A stretch of DNA of 64,000 bases from Rarobacter faecitabidus. Its GTDB lineage: Bacteria; Actinomycetota; Actinomycetes; Actinomycetales; Cellulomonadaceae. The stretch is taken from assembly GCF_006716265.1 (NCBI RefSeq), contig NZ_VFOS01000001.1:310001-374000 (forward strand), in the 5' to 3' direction. Position numbers and translations under genes: made by a program. The notes beneath the pieces are model-generated. The model was not told the origin of the DNA. It made no database searches and was given only the letters and a program-made list of their open reading frames with translations. Below, one piece after another: positions 54,457 through 62,305 of this stretch (position 1 is the first letter of the stretch; each line of letters starts with the position of its first letter).

Positions 54457-55185
54457 CTATTCCGCGCCGCCCGGGGAGACGAGTCCGCATTCGTAGGCCA
54501 GGATCACGGCCTGCACGCGGTCGCGCAGCCCCAGCTTGGCGAGGATGCGCCCCAGGTGCGTCTTGACGGTCGCCTCGGCGACGACGAGTTCGCTTGCGAT
54601 CTCCTGGTTCGTCAGCCCGCCGGCGACGAGGACGAGTACCTCGCGCTCGCGCTCCGTGAGCTCTGCAAGGCGAGCGGTGTCCTGGGTGGGGGCGGGGGAG
54701 GACGAGGCGTCCTGCGTGCTCGCGAGCCGCTCGATCAGGCGGCGGGTCGTCGAAGGCGCCAGTACGGCGTCACCGCGGTGGATCGTGCGGATGGCGTTCA
54801 GCATTTCCTCGGGCGGGGCGTCCTTGAGCAGGAACCCCGAGGCGCCTGCGTGTATCGCCTCGATGGCGTATTCATCGATGTCGAACGTCGTCAGCATGAT
54901 CACCCGCGCCGGGCTGGCCACTTCGCGCCACAGTTCGGTGAGGCGCTCGGTGGCCTCGATGCCGTCGGTGACGGGCATGCGCACGTCCATCAGCACGACG
55001 TCTGTGTCGCCTGCGCCGAGCAGGCGGATCGCCTCGTCACCGTCGCTCGCCTGCGTGGTGACGGTCATGTCCGGCTGCGAGTTGATGACCATCGCGAATC
55101 CGGCGCGCACCAGCGCCTGATCGTCGACCACCGCGACGCGGATCGCCGCATGGTCACGCTGTTCCGGCTCAGCTCTGCTCGTCAT
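54457..55185 (-). CDS. NarL/LuxR-type response regulator
   Basis: 242 residues. Receiver domain with Asp21-Asp22 and phospho-acceptor Asp67 (VVLMDVRMP), conserved Thr (MLTTFD) and Lys (FLLKDAPPEE). The C-terminal LuxR helix-turn-helix (LTEREREVLVLVAGGLTNQEIA, then ATVKTHLGRILAKLGLRDR) binds DNA. Paired with the histidine kinase gene upstream, whose end overlaps this gene's start by 17 bases. The likely target is the adjacent ABC operon. Confidence 0.95.
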   Translation of the reverse strand: MTSRAEPEQRDHAAIRVAVVDDQALVRAGFAMVINSQPDMTVTTQASDGDEAIRLLGAGDTDVVLMDVRMPVTDGIEATERLTELWREVASPARVIMLTTFDIDEYAIEAIHAGASGFLLKDAPPEEMLNAIRTIHRGDAVLAPSTTRRLIERLASTQDASSSPAPTQDTARLAELTEREREVLVLVAGGLTNQEIASELVVAEATVKTHLGRILAKLGLRDRVQAVILAYECGLVSPGGAE

Positions 55186-56482
55186 CGGAGGGCTCCTTCG
55201 CGGGGTCGGACGGGATGGGAATGGTGAAGCGAACCTGATAGCCGCCCCCGGGTCGCGGCCCGGCGCGGAGCGTGCCGCCCACCATCGCGATCCGCTCCTG
55301 CATGCCGATCACGCCCTGGCCAGCGCCGTCCGACGTGGCGGAGGCACCGCGGCCGTCATCGATCACCTGGACCACCATCGTCGAGGCGCTCCACTGCAGC
55401 ATCACGGAGGCGCTCGGATCGGGCCCGGCGTGTTTCATGACGTTCGTCAGCGACTCCTGCACGATCCGGTAGGCGACCAGGCCGATGCCCGGTGGAAGTT
55501 CACGAGGCCTTCCCGTCACCCCGTAGGAAACCCGGATGCCCGCCGCCCGCACCTGCTCGACCAGGCCTTCTACTGCCCCGATGCCAGGTTGCGGGCTTGT
55601 CGCGGCTGGCCGTGCCTCACGGGCGTACGCGGGAGAACTCGTCCTCGATCCCGTTGCGGGCGCATCCGCCCGCAACACCCCCAGCAGGCGCCGCATGTCG
55701 GCGAGCGCCGCGCGCCCGACCTCGGCGATCGTCTCCAGGGAGCGGACAGCGGCAGCGGGATCCTGCGCCGCCGAGTATCGTCCGCCATCGGCCTGGGCCA
55801 CCAGCACCGTCAGGGAGTGCGCGACGATGTCGTGCATCTCGCGGGCGATGCGCGTGCGTTCCTGCGTCGCGGCCAGAACCGCTTGCTCGTCGCGTTCGCG
55901 CTCCAGCTGGACCGCCCGTGAGTTCAGTTCGTTGAGCTGCTCGATGCGGGCGCGTTTGACCAGGCCGAACGCCCATGCGGCCAGGAAGATGAGCGCGACG
56001 GTGACGGCGAACGCGGCTGTCTGCGCGCTTGACGCGCCATCGACGGTCATCGTCGCGATGGCCACCATGATCGATCCGGCGCCCGCGCCGACGACGGCGA
56101 TGCTGTACCCCAGTCGCGTGCCGTAGGCGGTCACGCTGTACAGGGCGATGGGGACTAGCAGGTCGGCCGGCAGGATGAGCGGAAACCCGATGAGCATGTG
56201 GGCGAGCGCGAGGGAGTAGATGATTGCGGCAGAGAGCACCGGCCGCGTCCGGCGGATCGCCAGCGAGGCCACGATTCCGAGCGTGATCAGAACGGGGAAG
56301 AACCGGTCGAAGACCGCGACATTCGCGTCAGCGAGTGCGGTATACGTGCCCGCCACGCCGACCACCGTGAGCGTGATCAGGCTGAAGAGGGCCAGCAGTA
56401 CCGCGCCGACGCTATCGGCCAGTGCGCGGTGGCGATCCGGCCAACTCACGATACGAGCTATGCGGGATCCGGAGTGCTTCAC
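55169..56482 (-). CDS. NarL-type sensor histidine kinase (HisKA_3)
   Basis: 437-residue membrane kinase. About five helices span residues ~20-165. A dimerisation/phosphoacceptor segment follows with the His in ERTRIAREMHDIVAHSLTVLV (HisKA_3), then HATPase_c with VQVIDDGRGASATSDGAGQGVIGMQERIAMVGG. The sensor is in the membrane with little extracytoplasmic sequence, as in intramembrane-sensing kinases (LiaS/DesK type). GTG 56482 (VKHSGSRIARIV) is chosen; the frame is open to 56569, only 16 bases from the divergent regulator, which would leave no promoter room. Confidence 0.92.
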   Translation of the reverse strand: MKHSGSRIARIVSWPDRHRALADSVGAVLLALFSLITLTVVGVAGTYTALADANVAVFDRFFPVLITLGIVASLAIRRTRPVLSAAIIYSLALAHMLIGFPLILPADLLVPIALYSVTAYGTRLGYSIAVVGAGAGSIMVAIATMTVDGASSAQTAAFAVTVALIFLAAWAFGLVKRARIEQLNELNSRAVQLERERDEQAVLAATQERTRIAREMHDIVAHSLTVLVAQADGGRYSAAQDPAAAVRSLETIAEVGRAALADMRRLLGVLRADAPATGSRTSSPAYAREARPAATSPQPGIGAVEGLVEQVRAAGIRVSYGVTGRPRELPPGIGLVAYRIVQESLTNVMKHAGPDPSASVMLQWSASTMVVQVIDDGRGASATSDGAGQGVIGMQERIAMVGGTLRAGPRPGGGYQVRFTIPIPSDPAKEPSDDEQS

Positions 56483-56573
56483 ACGGTCAACCGTAGGCGA
56501 CGAGTCCGGCAATGGGGCGGAAATTTGTGCGCTCTTTCGGTAAAGGTCACCTGGCGAAGAACGATTCATGACC

Positions 56574-56579
56574 TAACAT
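56574..56579 (+). promoter_or_regulatory. -10 element of a leaderless response-regulator transcript
   Basis: TAACAT, six bases, then ATG at 56586; no SD is present. Confidence 0.5.
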
Positions 56580-56585
56580 TGGTAC

Positions 56586-57269
56586 ATGACTCGTGTGCTC
56601 TTGGCAGAAGACGACCCCGCTATCGCGGAACCTCTGGCCCGTGCGCTGGCCCGCGAGGGTTACGAGGTCAACGTGCAGGGCACGGGTGGCGGCGCGGTCG
56701 GCGGAGCCGGTGGCGTGGACCTCATCATCCTCGACCTGGGCCTGCCCGATATGGACGGCCTCGACGCCGCACGCGCGATTCGCGGCCAGGGCCACACGAC
56801 GCCGATCCTCGTGCTCACGGCCCGGGCAGACGAGGTCGACCTCGTCGTTGGCCTCGACGCCGGGGCCGACGACTACGTGACCAAGCCCTTCCGCCTCGCC
56901 GAGCTACTCGCCCGCGTCCGGGCGCTCCTACGTCGCTCGCACGGAGAGGCCATAGACGTCGAGGAACTGCGCGCCCAGGACGTCCGGGTGGATGTCGCCG
57001 CACACCGCGCCTTCCAGGGGGAGCGCGAGCTCCACCTGACGTCCAAGGAGTTCGAACTGCTGCGCGTGCTCGTCCAGAACGCCGGCACCGTAGTGCTGCG
57101 CGACACGCTGATGCGCGAGGTCTGGGGATCGGAGCCGATCGGGTCCACCAAGACTCTCGACATGCACGTCTCTTGGCTGCGTCGCAAACTCGGCGATGAC
57201 GCGAACTCACCCAGTTACATCTCTACTGTGAGGGGCATGGGCTTCCGATTCGAGGTCCCGGCGACGTGA
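56586..57269 (+). CDS. OmpR/PhoB-type response regulator
   Basis: 227 residues. Receiver domain with acidic Glu8-Asp9-Asp10, phospho-acceptor Asp50 (LIILDLGLPDMDG), Thr in VLTARAD and Lys in DYVTKPF. The winged-helix DNA-binding domain spans about 130-225 (LTSKEFELLRVLVQNAGTVVLRDTLMREVW, then VSWLRRKLGDD, ISTVRGMGFRFE). ATG at 56586 follows TAACAT by six bases. Paired with the downstream kinase, 41 bases away. The target is not evident. Confidence 0.95.
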   Translation: MTRVLLAEDDPAIAEPLARALAREGYEVNVQGTGGGAVGGAGGVDLIILDLGLPDMDGLDAARAIRGQGHTTPILVLTARADEVDLVVGLDAGADDYVTKPFRLAELLARVRALLRRSHGEAIDVEELRAQDVRVDVAAHRAFQGERELHLTSKEFELLRVLVQNAGTVVLRDTLMREVWGSEPIGSTKTLDMHVSWLRRKLGDDANSPSYISTVRGMGFRFEVPAT

Positions 57270-57310
57270 TTCCTCGCGTCCAGGCCCGCCCGCCGCAAGG
57301 AGTCTGACCC

Positions 57311-58651
57311 ATGCGGCAACGGGTCCTGCTAGCGACCATTGCCTCGGTCGTCGTCACAGTCATCCTGCTCGGAGTGCCATTGGCGCTCTTCGGCGGGCGC
57401 ATGGTCAGCGACGTCGAGCAACGCCGCCTCGAGGTCAGGGCGGAGGAGATCGGCCGGGTCGTCGATGGCCGCATCGGCCTCGGCGAGACGGTTGATTCCG
57501 ACCTGCTGGACGGATTCGCCGCCGGTTCCTCCGGCCAGCTCGCCATCTCGGTCGTCGTCGTCACCGCCACCGGAGATCAGATCTCGGGCGGGACCGCCAT
57601 CTCGGGCCGCACCATCGAGACTGCTCTTCGCACCGACTCGAACACCATCGTCGTGATCGCCACCTCGTACTGGGACGTGTTCTGGCGCAGTTTCCAGGTC
57701 GTGCTCGTCGTCGCCGCGCTGAGCCTCGCGGCCCTCCTCATCGGCCTCGGATGGGCGGTCTGGCAGGCGAACAGGCTCTCCGCGCCACTGGTCTACCTCG
57801 CGGCGTCCGCCGAACTGCTGGGATCCGGCCAGGTGCGGCCACGGATCGAGCCCTCCGGGGTCGAGGAGATCGACCTCGTCGCCCAGGAACTTTCGCGCAG
57901 CGCCGACCGGTTGGCTAGCAGGCTCGCGGTCGAACGACAGTTCTCCTCCGACGTCTCGCACCAGCTGCGCACCCCGCTCACCGCCCTCGCCATGCGGCTC
58001 GAGGAGATCATGCTCGCCAGCGACGACGACTACGTGCGCGATGAGGCCCGCAAGTCCCTCGAACAGGTGGAGAGGCTCGCGGGAGTGGTCGAGGACCTGC
58101 GGCAACGGGCGCGGCAGACCACGGGCGGCACGACCGAGCCGGTCGCGCTGCGCGAGGTCGTAGATCAGCAGCGCGACGAGTGGCTCGCCAGCTTCGAGGC
58201 GCAGGAGCGCGACATCCGCATCGAGGTCGACTCCGACGTGCAGGTGCTGGCGACGCCCGGGGCGCTGGCACAGGTGCTGGCTACGCTCATCGAGAACTCC
58301 CTCAAACACGGCAGCGGCCTCACGACGGTGAGCGCCACCGCGGGCCGTGGCTCGGGGGCCGTCGTGATCTCCGTCGCGGACGAGGGCATGGGCGTTCCCG
58401 AGGAGATCGTCCCGCGCGTGTTCGAGCGTGAGGTGAGCTCGGGTAAGGGGAGCGGCCTGGGCCTGGGGCTCGCGCGCGACCTCGTGGCGGCCGACGGCGG
58501 GCGGCTCGAACTGTCGCAGCGGGCGCCCGCGATCTTCTCGATATTCCTCGCCGGCGTTCCCCGGGTCCTGGACCCGGACGAGGTGCTGCCTACGGGCGGG
58601 TCATCGCGGGTTCGGAAGCCTCGCGGGCGGAAGAAACCTGAGCAGGATTGA
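57311..58651 (+). CDS. Membrane sensor histidine kinase (HAMP-HisKA)
   Basis: 446 residues. Helix 1 (~6-28), an extracytoplasmic sensor of ~90 residues, and helix 2 (~125-150) are followed by a HAMP-like linker, a HisKA domain with the His in FSSDVSHQLRTPLTALAMRLEE, and HATPase_c (ENSLKHGSGLTTV, VADEGMGVPEEI, GSGLGLGLARDLVAADGG). ATG at 57311 follows AAGGAG. The C-terminal 62 bases overlap the converging gtrA-type gene, and the last ~30 residues are a basic tail beyond the kinase core. Confidence 0.93.
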   Translation: MRQRVLLATIASVVVTVILLGVPLALFGGRMVSDVEQRRLEVRAEEIGRVVDGRIGLGETVDSDLLDGFAAGSSGQLAISVVVVTATGDQISGGTAISGRTIETALRTDSNTIVVIATSYWDVFWRSFQVVLVVAALSLAALLIGLGWAVWQANRLSAPLVYLAASAELLGSGQVRPRIEPSGVEEIDLVAQELSRSADRLASRLAVERQFSSDVSHQLRTPLTALAMRLEEIMLASDDDYVRDEARKSLEQVERLAGVVEDLRQRARQTTGGTTEPVALREVVDQQRDEWLASFEAQERDIRIEVDSDVQVLATPGALAQVLATLIENSLKHGSGLTTVSATAGRGSGAVVISVADEGMGVPEEIVPRVFEREVSSGKGSGLGLGLARDLVAADGGRLELSQRAPAIFSIFLAGVPRVLDPDEVLPTGGSSRVRKPRGRKKPEQD

Positions 58652-59126
58652 CGGAGGACTCGTCCGTAAGCACCCGCCCCGCGCCGGTGAATACCCAGGT
58701 GCGGTACGCGAAGTAGCGGAACAGCGTGCCGAGTAGGAGGCCGACCACGTTCGCCGCGATGTTGTCCGCCACGGCGCTCGTGAACCCGAGCACGTAGTGG
58801 CTCAGCCAGAGGCAGCCTACGGCGATGCCCATGCCGGCGACGTTCACGATCGCGTAGGAGACCAGTTCGCGAACGCTGGAGTCGGTCCGGCTCCTGGCGA
58901 ACGTCCAGTAGCGGTTCCCGATCCACGCCACGACGGTGGCCACGGAGGCCGAGATGATCTTGGCCGTGAGCGGCTTGTCGGCGAGCAGATCGCCGGGGCC
59001 GAAGCGCAGCAGATTGAACAGGCCAACGTCCACGATGTAGGCGGCACCGCCCACAACCGAGAACCGCAGAATCTCCAGGATGCGCGTCGCCCAGGGGTGA
59101 TTCAGCAGGGAAGTGCGGCGATGCAT
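58590..59126 (-). CDS. GtrA-family membrane protein
   Basis: 178-residue protein with four helices, related to GtrA flippase-like proteins that move lipid-linked sugars across the membrane. Landmarks are RFSVVGGAAYIVDVGLFNLLRF, VATVVAWIGNRYWTF and LLGTLFRYFAYRTWVF. ATG at 59126 with TAATGT seven bases upstream on the minus strand (59134-59139), leaderless type. The last ~20 codons overlap the end of the converging kinase gene. Its place next to purK agrees with mycobacterial Rv3277. Confidence 0.9.
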   Translation of the reverse strand: MHRRTSLLNHPWATRILEILRFSVVGGAAYIVDVGLFNLLRFGPGDLLADKPLTAKIISASVATVVAWIGNRYWTFARSRTDSSVRELVSYAIVNVAGMGIAVGCLWLSHYVLGFTSAVADNIAANVVGLLLGTLFRYFAYRTWVFTGAGRVLTDESSVNPAQVSSAREASEPAMTRP

Positions 59127-59133
59127 GGCACCA

Positions 59134-59139
59134 ACATTA
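59134..59139 (-). promoter_or_regulatory. -10 element of a leaderless gtrA-type transcript
   Basis: Minus-strand TAATGT, seven bases, then ATG at 59126; no SD is present. Confidence 0.45.
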
Positions 59140-59194
59140 CGCCCTGGCGCCTAGATTCCTCGACGAAGGCGGGCGTTCGCTAGGCTTAGGCGTT

Positions 59195-60445
59195 GTGACT
59201 GCACCTATCGTTGCCGTGATCGGCGGCGGGCAACTGGCCCGCATGATGACCCCAGCGGCGACGCGACTCGGCCTGCACCTGCGCGTGCTCGTGGAGGCCA
59301 GCGACGGCTCGGCGGGGCAGGTCGTCGTGGACGCACCCGTCGGCGCGGCGAAGGACGCGCGGGCGCTGCGCGCCATTGCGGACGGGGCCAGCGTCCTTAC
59401 CTTCGAGCACGAGCACGTCGACGGGGACCAATTGCGCGAGCTGCGTGCAGGCGGACTGTCGGTGCAGCCGTCCCCCGAGGCGCTGCTGTACGCGCGCGAC
59501 AAGATCGAGATGCGCTCCCGCCTCACGGCGCTCGGGGTGCCGTGCCCGCGCTGGTTAGCGCTACCCGCAGGCGCCTCCGCCGGGGCCGCCGCGCTGGACG
59601 AGTTCATCGCGGACGTCGCGCGGGGCGGTGCTCCTAGTCACGGTGCCGTCGCTGGTGAGGCAGTCGTCAAGACGGCCCGCGGTGGATACGACGGCAAGGG
59701 CGTGCGGGTCGTCTCCTCCAGCTCCGAGGTCGCCGACTGGCTCGCGGGGGATACCCCGCTGCTCGTCGAGGAGAAAGTCCCCTTCAGCCGCGAGCTCGCC
59801 GTCCTGATTGCCCGCACGCCGAGCGGCCGGACGGCTGTGTACCCGGTTGTCGAATCGATCCAGCGCGGTGGTGTCTGCGCCGAGGTGATCGCACCCGCCC
59901 CCGGCCTGTCGAAGGACGATGCCGCCCGGCTGACGGCGCTCGCGGTGTCCATCGCCGAAGGGCTGGACGTGACCGGCGTGCTCGCTGTCGAGTTGTTCGA
60001 GGTGAGCCACGAGGACGGCGCGACCTCGTTCTTCGTCAACGAACTCGCAATGCGCCCCCACAACTCGGGGCACTGGACCATCGACGGCGCCGAAACCAGC
60101 CAGTTCGAGCAGCACCTTCGGGCCGTGCTCGATCTGCCTCTCGGCCCCACGACGCCCCGCGCGGCGGTGACTGTCATGGCCAACGTGCTGGGGTCGACCC
60201 ACGATTCGCTGAGCGACGCGCTGCCGGACGTGCTCGCGGCGTGCCCAGGCGCCCGCGTCGAACTGTATGGCAAGGAGATACGGCCCGGGCGAAAGCTCGG
60301 CCACGTCAACGTGTATGGCGACGACCTGGACGCGGTTCGCGCCGAGGCTCGATTGGCCGCCGATCTGTTGCAGGCAGCCGCCCCGGTGTCCGCCGGCGCG
60401 GGAGCCGCGGGGAACTCGTCCGCAAAGAACGTAAGAGAGGCGTAA
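59195..60445 (+). CDS. purK: 5-(Carboxyamino)imidazole ribonucleotide synthase PurK
   Basis: ATP-grasp enzyme of purine synthesis that carboxylates AIR to N5-CAIR. 416 residues. N-terminal nucleotide fold [11 protein letters not shown], the [10 protein letters not shown] segment, ATP-grasp core [13 protein letters not shown], then [17 protein letters not shown] and [20 protein letters not shown] at 59195 with TAGGCT eight bases before it and no SD. purE follows after five bases, so the two are co-transcribed. Confidence 0.96.
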   Translation: MTAPIVAVIGGGQLARMMTPAATRLGLHLRVLVEASDGSAGQVVVDAPVGAAKDARALRAIADGASVLTFEHEHVDGDQLRELRAGGLSVQPSPEALLYARDKIEMRSRLTALGVPCPRWLALPAGASAGAAALDEFIADVARGGAPSHGAVAGEAVVKTARGGYDGKGVRVVSSSSEVADWLAGDTPLLVEEKVPFSRELAVLIARTPSGRTAVYPVVESIQRGGVCAEVIAPAPGLSKDDAARLTALAVSIAEGLDVTGVLAVELFEVSHEDGATSFFVNELAMRPHNSGHWTIDGAETSQFEQHLRAVLDLPLGPTTPRAAVTVMANVLGSTHDSLSDALPDVLAACPGARVELYGKEIRPGRKLGHVNVYGDDLDAVRAEARLAADLLQAAAPVSAGAGAAGNSSAKNVREA

Positions 60446-60450
60446 GAGCA

Positions 60451-60969
60451 ATGGCACCTGACAAGCCCATCGTCGGAATCGTCATGGGGTCCGACTCCGA
60501 CTGGCCGGTGATGCAACTCGCCGCGGACGCGCTCGACGAGTTCGGCGTCGCGTACGAGGCCGATGTCGTCTCGGCGCACCGCATGCCCACCGAGATGATC
60601 GACTACGGGCGCGCAGCCGCGGGTCGCGGACTCCGCGTCATCATCGCCGGCGCCGGTGGCGCGGCCCACCTGCCGGGCATGCTCGCAGCCGTGACCGAAC
60701 TGCCGGTCATCGGAGTGCCGGTGCCGCTGAAGTACCTCGACGGCATGGATTCGCTGCTCTCGATCGTGCAAATGCCCGCGGGTGTGCCGGTTGCGACGGT
60801 CTCGATCGGCGGGGCCCGCAACGCCGGGCTGCTGGCCGCCAGGATTCTGGCCTCGGGAAACGATGATCAGGCCGAGCGGTTGCGCGCCGCCATGCGCGAC
60901 TTCCAGAGTGGATTGCGCGATCAGGCATACGCCAAGGGTGAGTCGCTGCGCCAGCGCCGCGGCAGGTAG
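60451..60969 (+). CDS. purE: N5-CAIR mutase PurE
   Basis: Converts N5-CAIR to CAIR, the step after PurK. 172 residues. Class I PurE signatures are [45 protein letters not shown] and the [23 protein letters not shown] segment. ATG at 60451 with AGAGAGG upstream; the frame is open further back but only within purK. Confidence 0.97.
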   Translation: MAPDKPIVGIVMGSDSDWPVMQLAADALDEFGVAYEADVVSAHRMPTEMIDYGRAAAGRGLRVIIAGAGGAAHLPGMLAAVTELPVIGVPVPLKYLDGMDSLLSIVQMPAGVPVATVSIGGARNAGLLAARILASGNDDQAERLRAAMRDFQSGLRDQAYAKGESLRQRRGR

Positions 60970-61030
60970 GGAGCCGCGGGAGGCAGCGCCGGTCGCGTTC
61001 CGCGTCCCAGCCGGCCACTCTTCGGGAGCC

Positions 61031-62296
61031 TTACTCGAGCCCGCCGACCTCGCCGGGCGGGAGCTTGCCGAGCCGGACATTCTCGAAGAACCCGGGCGTC
61101 TCGTCGGGGTCGAGTAGGACGGTCGAGCCGACGCCCCCGGGGCGGTAGTCGAGCGACTTGATCGGGGGAGTGCCCGTCACGCCGTCGTCGCCATTCGCGT
61201 CCCGGAACGCGAGCGCGAGCCTGCCGAGCGTGAAGATGTTCGCGCTCTCGTCGGTCACGATGGCGCCCGTTCCCGCCTTGATCAGGCTGACCTGCTGCCC
61301 GGGATTGAACAGCAGGCTCGTGTCGCGCACCTCTTTGGTGATCGCCGCGATTACCTGGCGCTGACGCTCGGCGCGGCCGATGTCGCCCTTCGGATCGGCG
61401 TAGCGCATCCGGGAGAAAGCGAGCGCTTTCTTACCGCCCACAGTGTGGCAGCCCTTCTTCCACTTCAGCTTCGACTTCTTATCGTCCACGTCGTAGTCGA
61501 GGCACAGGCGGACGCCGCCGACCGCGTCGACGACCTCCTTGACGCCGCCGAAGCCGATCTCGACGTAGGCATCGACCTTGGAGCCAGTGAGGGCTTCGAC
61601 GGTCTGCACCAGCAATGGCGGGCCCCCGTAGGAGAAGGCGGCATTGATCTTCCCCGGACCGTGGTCGGGAATATCGACGTACGTGTCGCGGGGGATCGAG
61701 ATGAGTGACGTTGTGCCGCTCTTGGGCACCGTCAGCAGCAGGATCGTGTCCGTGCGGGCACCCAGGATCGGGGAATCCGGGTCGGTCTCCTCGCGCGAAT
61801 CAGACCCGGCCAGCAGGTAGGTGGTCGCGCCGTCGCCCTCGTCAGCCGTGGAACTGAGCGCGTCGACGTGCTGGATCTGGCCGTTGGCCCAGATTCCCAG
61901 CCCGATGGGCCAGGCGAGCAGTAGCACCACCACGACGATCGCCGTGATCGCGATGATCCGGCCTTTGCGCCGCTTGGGCTTGCCGCCCACGGGCGGTTCA
62001 TCGGAGCCGGGACCGCCGGGACCCGCACCGCGCGGACCCTGCGGCGGGCGACCGCCCTGGGCAGGACGGGTGGCGGGGCGCGACGCGGCGGGCGAGCCAG
62101 TCCGTTGGTCGGGATGACGAGGGCCGCCCGTCCGTTTTGGTGCCCCCGGGACCGGGGAGACGGGCATCACCCGCGTCTGCTCGACCGGGGCCGGTTGGGA
62201 ACCGATGATCTCAGCGTCGGCAGCGTCTGGCCGGCGCCGGCCAGAACGCGGCGCGAAACTCGGCGGCGGTAGGTTGTCGTTGCGGTCCGAAGCCAC
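61031..62296 (-). CDS. LytR-CpsA-Psr (LCP) family cell-wall ligase
   Basis: 421 residues. A long Pro/Arg/Gly-rich cytoplasmic N-terminus (~1-110) precedes one membrane helix (~111-134, IIAITAIVVVVLLLAWPIGLG) and an outside LCP domain. LCP motifs are SDSREETDPDSPILGARTDTILLL, ISIPRDTYVDIP, GKINAAFSYGG, VVDAVGGVRLCLD, ALAFSRMRYADPKGDIGRAERQRQ. Such enzymes attach arabinogalactan-like or teichoic polymers to peptidoglycan. Two cysteines in the domain (CLDYD, GCHTVGG) may form a disulfide. GTG at 62296 with AAGGGGGG upstream, nine bases after another LCP gene. Confidence 0.94.
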   Translation of the reverse strand: MASDRNDNLPPPSFAPRSGRRRPDAADAEIIGSQPAPVEQTRVMPVSPVPGAPKRTGGPRHPDQRTGSPAASRPATRPAQGGRPPQGPRGAGPGGPGSDEPPVGGKPKRRKGRIIAITAIVVVVLLLAWPIGLGIWANGQIQHVDALSSTADEGDGATTYLLAGSDSREETDPDSPILGARTDTILLLTVPKSGTTSLISIPRDTYVDIPDHGPGKINAAFSYGGPPLLVQTVEALTGSKVDAYVEIGFGGVKEVVDAVGGVRLCLDYDVDDKKSKLKWKKGCHTVGGKKALAFSRMRYADPKGDIGRAERQRQVIAAITKEVRDTSLLFNPGQQVSLIKAGTGAIVTDESANIFTLGRLALAFRDANGDDGVTGTPPIKSLDYRPGGVGSTVLLDPDETPGFFENVRLGKLPPGEVGGLE

Positions 62297-62305
62297 GCGC
62301 CCCCC

